A model generated the notes under the pieces. That model ran no database searches. It was not told the DNA's origin and saw nothing but the letters and a program-made list of their open reading frames with translations. The position numbers were made by a program, and so were the translations under genes. 60,955 nucleotides of DNA from QPIN01 sp964399475 (GTDB lineage: Bacteria > Pseudomonadota > Gammaproteobacteria > Methylococcales > Methylomonadaceae). Location of the stretch: positions 1-60,955 of the forward strand of contig CAYNRB010000001.1 of assembly GCA_964399475.1 (NCBI GenBank), written 5' to 3'. Shown piece by piece: positions 43,769 to 52,065 of the stretch; the first letter of the stretch is position 1, and each line of letters begins with the position of its first letter.

Positions 43769-45740
43769 TTTGTTTACCTGAATTTAAAAATGGCTTATAA
43801 GGACATTGAACATAACGTAATCTAACACCAGCGAGTACTAAATTATCTGCGCGAATTTCAGGAGGTGCATTATTTACAGTATTAATTAGCTTACCTGCAT
43901 TATGCACGCCTAAAAAGGAAATCAAATCATCCTGATCAATACCATCACCTGAAACACCCAAGCCACCGATTAAGGTATTACCACGATAGACTGGAACGCT
44001 TCCTGGGAAAATCTGTATTCCATTTCTTAACTCTGGTATGGGCTGACCTACAGTAAAGTTCTGAATTCCCAAAAAGTTAGCAATAAAGTTTAATGTAGCG
44101 GGAGGGGAAGCTGTACAATCTTGTCCGATATCGGGAGCTAAGCCATAAAATGCAGCGACATGAGTCAACATACCATTAATAACCAGATCTAATTGTAATC
44201 CAGTTGAAAAAGGGCTCCATTCTGGAAAAGGCTTGCTAAAAGGGCCATTTTGAGCCCGTTGAAGACCATCAGGGAAAAACGGTCGAGATAAATTTCCACC
44301 GGCTCTATCTGTGAATGCAACTGCACCGGTCAAAACATTAGGATCATTGAATAAAGTAATTGTAGCATCGACATAACTGCTAATGGGAAAGCCAATTGCT
44401 TGACCTGGAAAACTAACATAAACAGCATCAGAAGCTGAATTCAATTTGTCTTGAGCGTCGCTCTTTGAAAAAAACATTGCTGTTCGTGCCTTTTGTAAGG
44501 ACACATCGGTACCAAATATTGGAGCATCTCGAGTTCGAACAACCCCTAGAATATCACCTTGGGTATCCACCAACGAAACTGTAACGCGAGCTTGAGAGTT
44601 AAAGGGTTGACGAATCTGCGCCCTGGCACTATTTGCAACTGCTATTGCACTGCGTAATAAAGCTAAGGATTCATCTCGGCTTATTCCTACACCCGCACGA
44701 ACAGGAAATCTTTCTTGGTTTGCATTATCAACTAGTACGAAAGCATCCAATCCAGCATAATCATTAGATGCCGGCCTTATTCCAGAATTTACCTCACCAA
44801 AAGCAGTACCTGCCAAAACCTGACCATCAAAATAGACAGGAACAGGGATAAGTAAACCTTTACCTGCTATTTGGGATAAATCCGAAAGTACATTAGAAAC
44901 CGTTTGAGTTTTTAAGTTTTTATATCGAATATCAGAATATCGTAGAGACTTACCTTCAACAGTAATACGATCAGCCCGATTTTTTCTGGAAGATTCAAAT
45001 CCTAAGGTTCCAGCAAGTGCAACCCGTTCATCAATAATATTATCCCGATCTCTAATATTAAGATCAGCACCATAAATTAAATCAGTCTCAACGCCAATCC
45101 CCCCAACTAAAGCTCCGTCTTTGTATAATGGAAAGCCACCAGGATCAGCAGAAAGCCCTAATGGAGAACGTTTAGGTCCAACATCTGCACCCGATGAAAA
45201 TCGCGTAACTAAATCTGAACAAGCAAGTGAACTAAATTGCACACCAAACAGTGGCCCTGCTGGTTGATTAAATTCCTGAGGGTTAAAATTCTGCATAATG
45301 ATATGACTTGCAGTACGCGTAGAAAACGCATTGCCTTCTGAAGAAAGATAGGCACCGGTAATTGCTTTGGCAATAGCTGATAGACTAGCTGGAATAACCC
45401 CTTTTATCCCATCCAAACCGGTCATAACGTTTCTTCCACCGTTTATCTCGATTCTTGGAAAAAAAGCATTATTTGGAAAAGGACCATTCATTTGATAAAC
45501 AGCCAATACATTTCCAACTCTATCAGTTACTGAAATTGTAGAGAATACACCCGCTATTTCAGACTCTTGTACAGCCTGAACAATAATCCGTCTAACATCA
45601 CTTTCTGTTAAGAAACTATTCGCTGTTGAGCAAAAGCCTGTACAACCATCCTTCGCAGAAATCTGAGGTGAAAATGATAAACAATTTGCTAGAAACACAA
45701 AACTTGCTATTAATTTTAGATTATATCTTTTCTTTTTCAT
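43749..45740 (-). CDS. Exported double GlcG/HbpS-domain protein
   Basis: A 663-residue protein with a signal peptide (cleavage near QISAKDG). Two GlcG/HbpS-like regions are visible. The first begins LTESDVRRIIVQAVQES and has ISVTDRVGNVLAVYQMNG and YKDGALVGGIGVETD. The second begins near ESLALLRSAIAVANSAR, has VSLVDTQGDILGVVRT and ends VPVYRGNTLIGGLGVSGDGIDQD. Each region is interrupted by a long insertion. HbpS-type domains bind heme or act as redox-stress sensors. Heme handling would suit the decaheme operon, but binding is not shown. A single-domain relative lies at 56491-56919. Confidence 0.8.
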   Translation of the reverse strand: MKKKRYNLKLIASFVFLANCLSFSPQISAKDGCTGFCSTANSFLTESDVRRIIVQAVQESEIAGVFSTISVTDRVGNVLAVYQMNGPFPNNAFFPRIEINGGRNVMTGLDGIKGVIPASLSAIAKAITGAYLSSEGNAFSTRTASHIIMQNFNPQEFNQPAGPLFGVQFSSLACSDLVTRFSSGADVGPKRSPLGLSADPGGFPLYKDGALVGGIGVETDLIYGADLNIRDRDNIIDERVALAGTLGFESSRKNRADRITVEGKSLRYSDIRYKNLKTQTVSNVLSDLSQIAGKGLLIPVPVYFDGQVLAGTAFGEVNSGIRPASNDYAGLDAFVLVDNANQERFPVRAGVGISRDESLALLRSAIAVANSARAQIRQPFNSQARVTVSLVDTQGDILGVVRTRDAPIFGTDVSLQKARTAMFFSKSDAQDKLNSASDAVYVSFPGQAIGFPISSYVDATITLFNDPNVLTGAVAFTDRAGGNLSRPFFPDGLQRAQNGPFSKPFPEWSPFSTGLQLDLVINGMLTHVAAFYGLAPDIGQDCTASPPATLNFIANFLGIQNFTVGQPIPELRNGIQIFPGSVPVYRGNTLIGGLGVSGDGIDQDDLISFLGVHNAGKLINTVNNAPPEIRADNLVLAGVRLRYVQCPYKPFLNSGKQNACSGK

Positions 45741-45829
45741 ACTTAGTCCAGCTATACAAGTAGTAAGATTGATTTTATTTTCCCTAGCGAATCCAAACTA
45801 TGAAGCCAACAATTTTGACATATTGATTA

Positions 45830-46375
45830 TTATTTTACTAAACCAAGATTCACAATTTTTACCCGTCTGTTTTTTGAGGAACCAGGATGTTTAGGGTCTA
45901 TTAACTCTGTCTCGCCTTTACCAACAACAACCATGCGTTCAACTGCAACACCATAATTATTGGTCAGATAATTACTAACAGAATCTGCACGTTGCTTTGA
46001 TAGATTATCGTTATATCCAGACTCTCCTAAGGCATCAGTATGTCCTTCAATTCTAAATTTATAAGACTGTAGTTGGGAGCCTTTAAGTGCGGTTCCAAGA
46101 GAATCTAGAGTTGTTTTGGTTCGCTCAGTTAAATCCGCAGAATCAAAATCAAATGTCAATGATAAATTTACTGCGACAGGCTTAGGATTAGTCTTTTTAA
46201 CCTGCCCTATACCTCGCGTTTTAATCCCTACACGAGGTACTAAAGCGTTGGTGAATTCTTCTTGAGTAGGAATTGCTGTTCCAAAATCAGTCACGCTTTC
46301 ATCAGCATAAACGAATCCATTGAAGCCAATTATTGACGAAATTGCTATTACTGAAACTGTCATATATATTTTCAT
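45830..46375 (-). CDS. Small OmpA-family protein
   Basis: A 181-residue secreted protein with signal peptide to about residue 25. The last ~105 residues are an OmpA-type peptidoglycan-binding domain: VNLSLTFDFDSADLTERTK, RIEGHTDALGESGYNDNLSK, QRADSVSNYL and SSKNRRVKIV. The start is firm because AGGAGAGGA lies upstream of the ATG, the strongest ribosome site of this operon. It is the first gene of the minus operon, 89 bp before the GlcG-like gene. It may tie the outer-membrane cytochrome machinery to the cell wall. Confidence 0.88.
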   Translation of the reverse strand: MKIYMTVSVIAISSIIGFNGFVYADESVTDFGTAIPTQEEFTNALVPRVGIKTRGIGQVKKTNPKPVAVNLSLTFDFDSADLTERTKTTLDSLGTALKGSQLQSYKFRIEGHTDALGESGYNDNLSKQRADSVSNYLTNNYGVAVERMVVVGKGETELIDPKHPGSSKNRRVKIVNLGLVK

Positions 46376-47160
46376 TTGTCTATCCTCTCCTGTTTAAATA
46401 AACATTTAAAGTAATTAATACCATATTATTTTAGATTTGCACAATCATTTTTTAATAAAATGCATTAATTTTTAAATGATTTCGATTAAATCTTAGTATG
46501 ATTCCAACTAAAATTATAAGTAATTAATCTTTACAACTGATTTAATTTAATCACGCAACTTAATTAAACATATTTTAATTATTTTAATTATTTTAATTAA
46601 ACATACTTTAATTATTTAATTAAGTCGTATATATCTTGGTGTTATTATTTAACTTAAGATGCTGTAAAATATATATATTTTATTTTTACCATTAAATATT
46701 CTATACTATATAGATCGTCAGATTTACTTTCAATTGAGTAGAATCAAGTACTCTTGTCCAAAAAGCGATATTATAAAACTCTATTAATATAATTGATTTC
46801 AAATATTTCCCCTTTTGACTTATTTAAAAAGCCGCATTGTCTACAGTAAAATTATTTATTAATGATTTTTAGTAAAAAATTTTTAGTTTCCAAATTTGAT
46901 AATGTTGAACTATGTCCTTGTACATAAGAAAATCTTTAATATATTAGTAATTAATAATATTGTATTGTTATAAAATTATTAAATCTAATAATTAATTCGC
47001 CTGGTAATTATTTTAGATTAATTTCATTAATAACTTGGCTTTATTTGAAAATAAATATATATTTAGACCATACATCTACCAGACTATACATAGTTACTTG
47101 TATTTGAATTTATGTTTATTCAATACATTTTGCTACTAAACCAGTTATTAGGGGAATAAA
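46376..47160. promoter_or_regulatory. 785 bp AT-rich divergent control region of the two cytochrome operons
   Basis: Extremely A+T-rich, far more so than the surrounding genes. From about 46557 to 46625 it contains tandem TTTTAATTA units and two TTAATTAAACATA.TTTAATTA half-repeats. No ORF is present. Both multiheme operons start at its edges, so their promoters must be here. The composition would favour UP elements, DNA bending or binding by H-NS-like proteins. Confidence 0.6.
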
Positions 47161-48504
47161 ATGGCTTCAACAGTTAATTTGATTAAAGGCTGCATCTTTT
47201 TTTCATTTTTGTTTTTTCAAATAGCTATTTCTGAAGCAGCCAGTACAGCTATTCCCCAATTCGCAGACAACATCCATTTAGGTGTTGCAACATGTGCAGG
47301 GAGCGCATGTCATGGCTCTTCAGAACCCTTTGACACCTCCACCGTATTACAAAATGAATATCTCACTTGGCAACGCCACGACAAACACTCCAAAGCCTAT
47401 AAAGTTCTTTTCAATGATAGATCTAAAAGAATTGCTCGCAATTTAGGCCTAAAAGCAGCTCATACCGCGAAAATTTGCCTGGATTGCCATACTGATAATG
47501 TAGCTAAAGATAAACGTGGGCGCCGTTTTCAATTATCTGACGGTATTGGTTGTGAAGCTTGTCACGGTGGCGCTGAAAAATATTTAGGCCCACATGTCTC
47601 TGGATTAGCCACACATCAAGAAAATATCGACAATGGACTCTACCCTACTGAAAATCCAATCCAGAGAGCAAAACTTTGCCTTTCATGCCACTTAGGTACC
47701 AATAGCCAATTTGCAACCCATGACATTATGGGAGCGGGTCATCCACGAATTAACTTTGAATTGGATACCTATACTGCAACATCACCCGCCCACTATAAAG
47801 TCGACAAAGATTACCGAGAGAGAAAAGTAGTCTGGAGCCATGCTAGAACATGGGCTGTTGGTCAAGCAATGGCCGTTCAACAATATCTTAATCTTCTTAC
47901 CTCGCCAAAACGGCTAAAAAACGGCCTATTTCCAGAACTTGCTGTATTTGAATGTTATGCCTGCCATCAATCTATGAATGGTCAACGCTGGCAAAAACGT
48001 GAATCCAGTGACATAGGACCCGGAAATATTCGACTTCAGGAAAGCAATATTCTGATGATGAAACATATTGCTAAAGTTATTGACCCTAGCCTTGCCAGTT
48101 CTTTGCATACCAAAACTTTAAATCTTCATCAAGCCAGCACACAAAGCATCCCAAGCATTGTCAGTGCCGCAAAAGAACTAAAAGTATTGAATAGACAGCT
48201 AATTAATAAAATTGCCAGTACAAGTTTTTCTAGCGCAATTATTAACAAAGTACTTTCCAGCATCATCAATGATGGGATTAAAGGCAATTACTTTGATTAC
48301 GCAAGTGCCGAACAAAGTTTAATGGCAATTGAAGCATTAGCAACAACTTTAGCCAACGCCCGTGCGATTGATTTTTCAAGTTCCAGCCCTTTAGCTAAAA
48401 GCATTGATAAACTCTACGTGCTATTAGTAAATGATGATAATTTTTCTCCAAGCTCATTTGCTAGCGAATTAAAACAAATACAAACTAACCTTTCTATAAA
48501 ATAG
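47161..48504 (+). CDS. Pentaheme cytochrome c554-like protein
   Basis: A 447-residue periplasmic protein with signal peptide to about residue 27. Heme sites are CAGSACH at 45-51, an unusual CX4CH, and four CXXCH at C106, C131, C173 and C265. CLDCHTDN, DGIGCEACHGGAEKYLGPH and CLSCHLGTNSQFATHDIMGAGHP follow the cytochrome c554/c' family pattern. The last ~170 residues are helical and heme-free. It is the first gene of the plus-strand redox operon, 187 bp before the flavoprotein fusion. It is a likely periplasmic partner of the membrane complex. A catalytic role like that of octaheme enzymes is not supported. Confidence 0.88.
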   Translation: MASTVNLIKGCIFFSFLFFQIAISEAASTAIPQFADNIHLGVATCAGSACHGSSEPFDTSTVLQNEYLTWQRHDKHSKAYKVLFNDRSKRIARNLGLKAAHTAKICLDCHTDNVAKDKRGRRFQLSDGIGCEACHGGAEKYLGPHVSGLATHQENIDNGLYPTENPIQRAKLCLSCHLGTNSQFATHDIMGAGHPRINFELDTYTATSPAHYKVDKDYRERKVVWSHARTWAVGQAMAVQQYLNLLTSPKRLKNGLFPELAVFECYACHQSMNGQRWQKRESSDIGPGNIRLQESNILMMKHIAKVIDPSLASSLHTKTLNLHQASTQSIPSIVSAAKELKVLNRQLINKIASTSFSSAIINKVLSSIINDGIKGNYFDYASAEQSLMAIEALATTLANARAIDFSSSSPLAKSIDKLYVLLVNDDNFSPSSFASELKQIQTNLSIK

Positions 48505-48691
48505 GATACAAGCTTTCCTTTTAGCTGCTTGACACATTATTTATAAGGGATTTCCTTCAATTATCACGCATGCATTGTTCTGAATTTGAAATTGATTTTT
48601 GAACTCTAGATTTTATGTATAGGCGCAAGTTTTTCAAGTATGCTATTTCTTCTTTTCAAATAGTGTTTTTTTATTTTTCTGGATACAGATT

Positions 48692-51100
48692 ATGTCAGAT
48701 TCAAAACATTACAATATAGTTATCATTGGTTCTGGCCCCGGCGGAATGAGTGCTGCGGGTCGTGCTCAGGAAGCAGGTTTAAATTATATTTTACTTGAAG
48801 CCACAAGCCACCTATCCTATACCATTCACCTTTATCAAAAAGGTAAACACGTCATGGATGAACCGACTATTTTGCCTTTACGCAGTACCTTCGGGTTTAC
48901 AGCCGAATCTCGAGAGGAAATATTAGGTAAATGGGAAGATAAAATAAAATCCCTCAATGTTAATATTCAGTACGACTCCTATGTCGAAACAATTTCTGGT
49001 GAATCAGGAAATTTCACCATTAATATCAAAGGTGGGGAAGTAATAACTGCCGATAAAATTGTGCTTGGAATCGGGCTTCAAGGTAATCTTCGCAAAATGG
49101 GAGTAGAAGGTGAAGATTTACCTTTTGTACAATATCAACTGGATGACCCTGAAGAATATGAAGATGAAACGATTGTGGTTATTGGAGCGGGTGATGCAGC
49201 CATAGAAAATGCCATTGCTTTAGCAAAACAAAATAACGTTATTATCGTAAACCGAAAGAATGAGTTTGCACGAGCAAAAAAGGGCAATCTTAATGGCATT
49301 ACTAGAGCGATAGAAACCGAAACTTTAGAATGCTACTACAATTCAACCAGTGAATGCGTTAAAGCCCTTGATCAACCAGGTGAAAATGGAGAAAAAGGTG
49401 TTTTAGTTCTCAATACTGATGAGGGAACCACTGAAATACCTATACATCGAATCATTGCTCGCTTAGGTGCAATCCCTCCCAGACGATTTGTTGAAGCTTG
49501 TGGAATTGTTTTTCCTAGTAAGGATCCTGCGGCAGTTCCTGCTATCAGTGAAACCTATGAATCAAATGTTCCTGGCTTGCATATAGTCGGTGCTTTAGGC
49601 GGAAATCCTCTGATTAAAGCAGCCATGAACCAAGGCTATGAGGTCATTGAACACATTCAAGGCAACCCAATCGCACCAGCGGATGAGCCACTCTTAAAAG
49701 ACAAGTTTTCTAACCTTGATGCCAGCTTGTCGGTTAGCCAATTACTTGCCCAACTCTATAGCGCTTTACCATTCCTCCAATCATTAACTAAATTACAATT
49801 TAGAGAATTCATTTTAGACAGTGAGATAAGATTACCTCAACCAGGCGAGACCATATATGCAATCAATGATTTCAGTAACTCCTTCTATTCTATTATCACA
49901 GGTCAAGTCGATTTAATTTCTACCGCTGGAGAACGTGATCAGAAATCTACACTACAAAATGGTGATTTTTTTGGTGAATGGAGCTTAATATCGGGTCGCC
50001 GACGTTCTGATACCGCTATTGCCGGTAATAACTGCTTATTAATCGAAAGCGGTCGTAGAATGATGAAAAAACAAATCAGCTCGGATCCTTCCATAGCCGA
50101 TGCGATCAATAAAGTTTTCATCATGCGTGCAGTACAAACTCATCTTGCGCCTGGTGTTCCTCAAGCATTACTCAAAAAATACTTGAATCGAGCAGATATT
50201 GCTTATTTCAAACCCGGTGATTTCTTGCAGAAAGAAGGGGAATCTTGTAGTACCTTTCATATAATACGCTCTGGATCAGTTACGGTTTCACGCAAAGTAT
50301 CTGGCAAAGAAGTCTTAATTTCGTATATGCCTGTGGGTGAATTTCTGGGAGAAATGGCCATACTCAGTGGCAATGCTTGCATGACAACCGCTACGGCTAC
50401 TGTCGCAACTGAAACCATTAGTCTTGATGCCAGCATTTTTACCGAGATGATGAATGATGTTCCTCAAGTTGCACAACTAATTGAAAGCACTTTACAAGAA
50501 CGCCTTAGGGATTATGTACAACTACAAAATCATCCTGAACGAGGTGCAGCAATCTCATTTATGATGCAACAGGGCTTAGGTGAAGCAACCGATGTTCTGG
50601 TTATTGACGAATCATTATGCGTACAATGCGATAACTGCGAAAAAGCCTGTGCGGAAACCCACAACGGCACTTCTCGATTAGATCGTGAAGCTGGCCCCAC
50701 CTATGCCTCACTCCATATTCCAACATCTTGCCGACATTGTGAACAACCACACTGTATGAAAGATTGCCCTCCTGATGCCATTCATCGAGCAAATAATGGT
50801 GAAGTCTTTATTGACCAAAGTTGTATAGGATGTGGTAATTGCCAGCAGAACTGTCCCTACGGTGTCATACAAATGGCAAAATCCGGAACCAAAACCACCA
50901 ATCTTTTTCAATGGCTAGTACTTGGTAAAGGTTCGGCACCCGGAGAAAAAGCAACCCATTTTGATGCTGATGTTCAAAAGAAAGCGGTTAAATGTGATAT
51001 GTGTAAAGATTTACCCGGCGGACAAGCCTGCGTTAGAGCCTGTCCAACGGGTGCTGCAATTCGCATAAATCCTGAACAACTTATTGAATTAACCATATAA
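48692..51100 (+). CDS. Fusion of flavoprotein, two cyclic-nucleotide domains and four-cluster ferredoxin
   Basis: An 802-residue cytoplasmic protein. Residues about 1-335 form a thioredoxin-reductase/YpdA-like two-dinucleotide flavoprotein: FAD site GSGPGG at 13-18, NAD(P) site IGAGDAA near 165, no CxxC redox disulfide. Residues about 365-480 and 490-610 are two cNMP-binding domains (GDFFGEWSLISGRRRSDTA; GEFLGEMAILSGNACMTT). Residues about 630-802 are a DmsB/NrfC-like ferredoxin with four cysteine groups: CVQCDNCEKAC, CRHCEQPHCMKDCP, CIGCGNCQQNCPYG and CDMC...CVRACPTGA. It should pass electrons between NAD(P)H and the adjacent membrane b-cytochrome, gated by a nucleotide. cAMP/cGMP binding residues are only partly conserved. 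Confidence 0.9.
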   Translation: MSDSKHYNIVIIGSGPGGMSAAGRAQEAGLNYILLEATSHLSYTIHLYQKGKHVMDEPTILPLRSTFGFTAESREEILGKWEDKIKSLNVNIQYDSYVETISGESGNFTINIKGGEVITADKIVLGIGLQGNLRKMGVEGEDLPFVQYQLDDPEEYEDETIVVIGAGDAAIENAIALAKQNNVIIVNRKNEFARAKKGNLNGITRAIETETLECYYNSTSECVKALDQPGENGEKGVLVLNTDEGTTEIPIHRIIARLGAIPPRRFVEACGIVFPSKDPAAVPAISETYESNVPGLHIVGALGGNPLIKAAMNQGYEVIEHIQGNPIAPADEPLLKDKFSNLDASLSVSQLLAQLYSALPFLQSLTKLQFREFILDSEIRLPQPGETIYAINDFSNSFYSIITGQVDLISTAGERDQKSTLQNGDFFGEWSLISGRRRSDTAIAGNNCLLIESGRRMMKKQISSDPSIADAINKVFIMRAVQTHLAPGVPQALLKKYLNRADIAYFKPGDFLQKEGESCSTFHIIRSGSVTVSRKVSGKEVLISYMPVGEFLGEMAILSGNACMTTATATVATETISLDASIFTEMMNDVPQVAQLIESTLQERLRDYVQLQNHPERGAAISFMMQQGLGEATDVLVIDESLCVQCDNCEKACAETHNGTSRLDREAGPTYASLHIPTSCRHCEQPHCMKDCPPDAIHRANNGEVFIDQSCIGCGNCQQNCPYGVIQMAKSGTKTTNLFQWLVLGKGSAPGEKATHFDADVQKKAVKCDMCKDLPGGQACVRACPTGAAIRINPEQLIELTI

Positions 51101-51120
51101 CAAATAAGGAAAATACTCTT

Positions 51121-52059
51121 ATGCAAGAATCATTTCTGAATTATGAACGTTTCCGTTACTTAAAGCTGGCTGTAGCTGTTTCATTGCTTTCCCTTATTCT
51201 GTATATATTTCATGATCCAGGTGTTGCACCGCCAAATGGAGGCACTTGGTTAGGCTACTTGTTAGGTAGTATTTCGGCGGGAATTATCTTTTTACTGCTT
51301 TGGTTTGGTATCAGAAAACGCCGATATTCCTCAACAGCTGGTACAGTAAAAGGCTGGTTATCTGCACATATATACCTTGGCATCGCATTAATTTTTGTTG
51401 GAACGCTTCATACTGGATTTCAATTTGGCTGGAATGTCCACACGCTAGCCTATACATTAATGATTCTAGTTATTCTAAGTGGATTCTATGGATTATATGT
51501 TTATATCCGTTATCCAACCATGCTTAATACCCATAGAAATGGAATAAATCGCTTGGAAATGCTTAAGGAAATTAATGAACTGGATGAACTGTCACTCTCC
51601 ATTGCCAATAACGAATTAAGTCCAAAAATTCATGAAGTTATCTTGCGTTCTATCGAAAAAACTCGAATAGGTACCTCTGTCTGGCAACAATTGACTGCAA
51701 TGGAATACGGCTCTGACCCCTTTGAAGGTGTTGAAAAAATGTTAGCAGATTATCAACAAGGTGTGCAAAGTGAAACCTTAATGCTGGACAGCAATCAGCA
51801 ATCAGGTAACTCAACTAACTCACAAGCTACCATGATGTATATCAGTAATGCCTTGAATGTGATTGACTCGGATCAGCTTGAATCCGTACGAAGATTACTG
51901 GAAGCCGTGGGAAGAAAAAAATCATTAGTCAAACAAGTTAGACGTGATATCCAGTTAAAAGCAACCATCCAGTTCTGGCTATATATTCATATTCCACTTT
52001 CACTAGCTTTATTTGCTGCATTAATCATCCATATATTTAGCGTTTTCTTTTATTGGTAA
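51121..52059 (+). CDS. Membrane protein with two HX13H helices, probable diheme cytochrome b
   Basis: A 312-residue protein with hydrophobic helices at about 14-30, 43-62, 79-101, 108-128 and 285-310, and a soluble helical section between (about 135-280). H83 and H97 lie in the third helix, and H290 and H304 in the last. Each pair is separated by 13 residues, the spacing that ligates two stacked b hemes in bc1-type and ferric-reductase-type cytochromes. It lies 20 bp after the flavoprotein fusion and 6 bp before the FHA-decaheme gene. This is the natural transmembrane electron carrier between them. Confidence 0.8.
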   Translation: MQESFLNYERFRYLKLAVAVSLLSLILYIFHDPGVAPPNGGTWLGYLLGSISAGIIFLLLWFGIRKRRYSSTAGTVKGWLSAHIYLGIALIFVGTLHTGFQFGWNVHTLAYTLMILVILSGFYGLYVYIRYPTMLNTHRNGINRLEMLKEINELDELSLSIANNELSPKIHEVILRSIEKTRIGTSVWQQLTAMEYGSDPFEGVEKMLADYQQGVQSETLMLDSNQQSGNSTNSQATMMYISNALNVIDSDQLESVRRLLEAVGRKKSLVKQVRRDIQLKATIQFWLYIHIPLSLALFAALIIHIFSVFFYW

Positions 52060-52065
52060 GCTATC

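Noticed and set aside
47161..48504. Nitrite reductase or hydroxylamine oxidoreductase
   Set aside because: There is no CXXCK motif, only five hemes, and no HAO-like cross-link region. The closest fit is a c554-like carrier.
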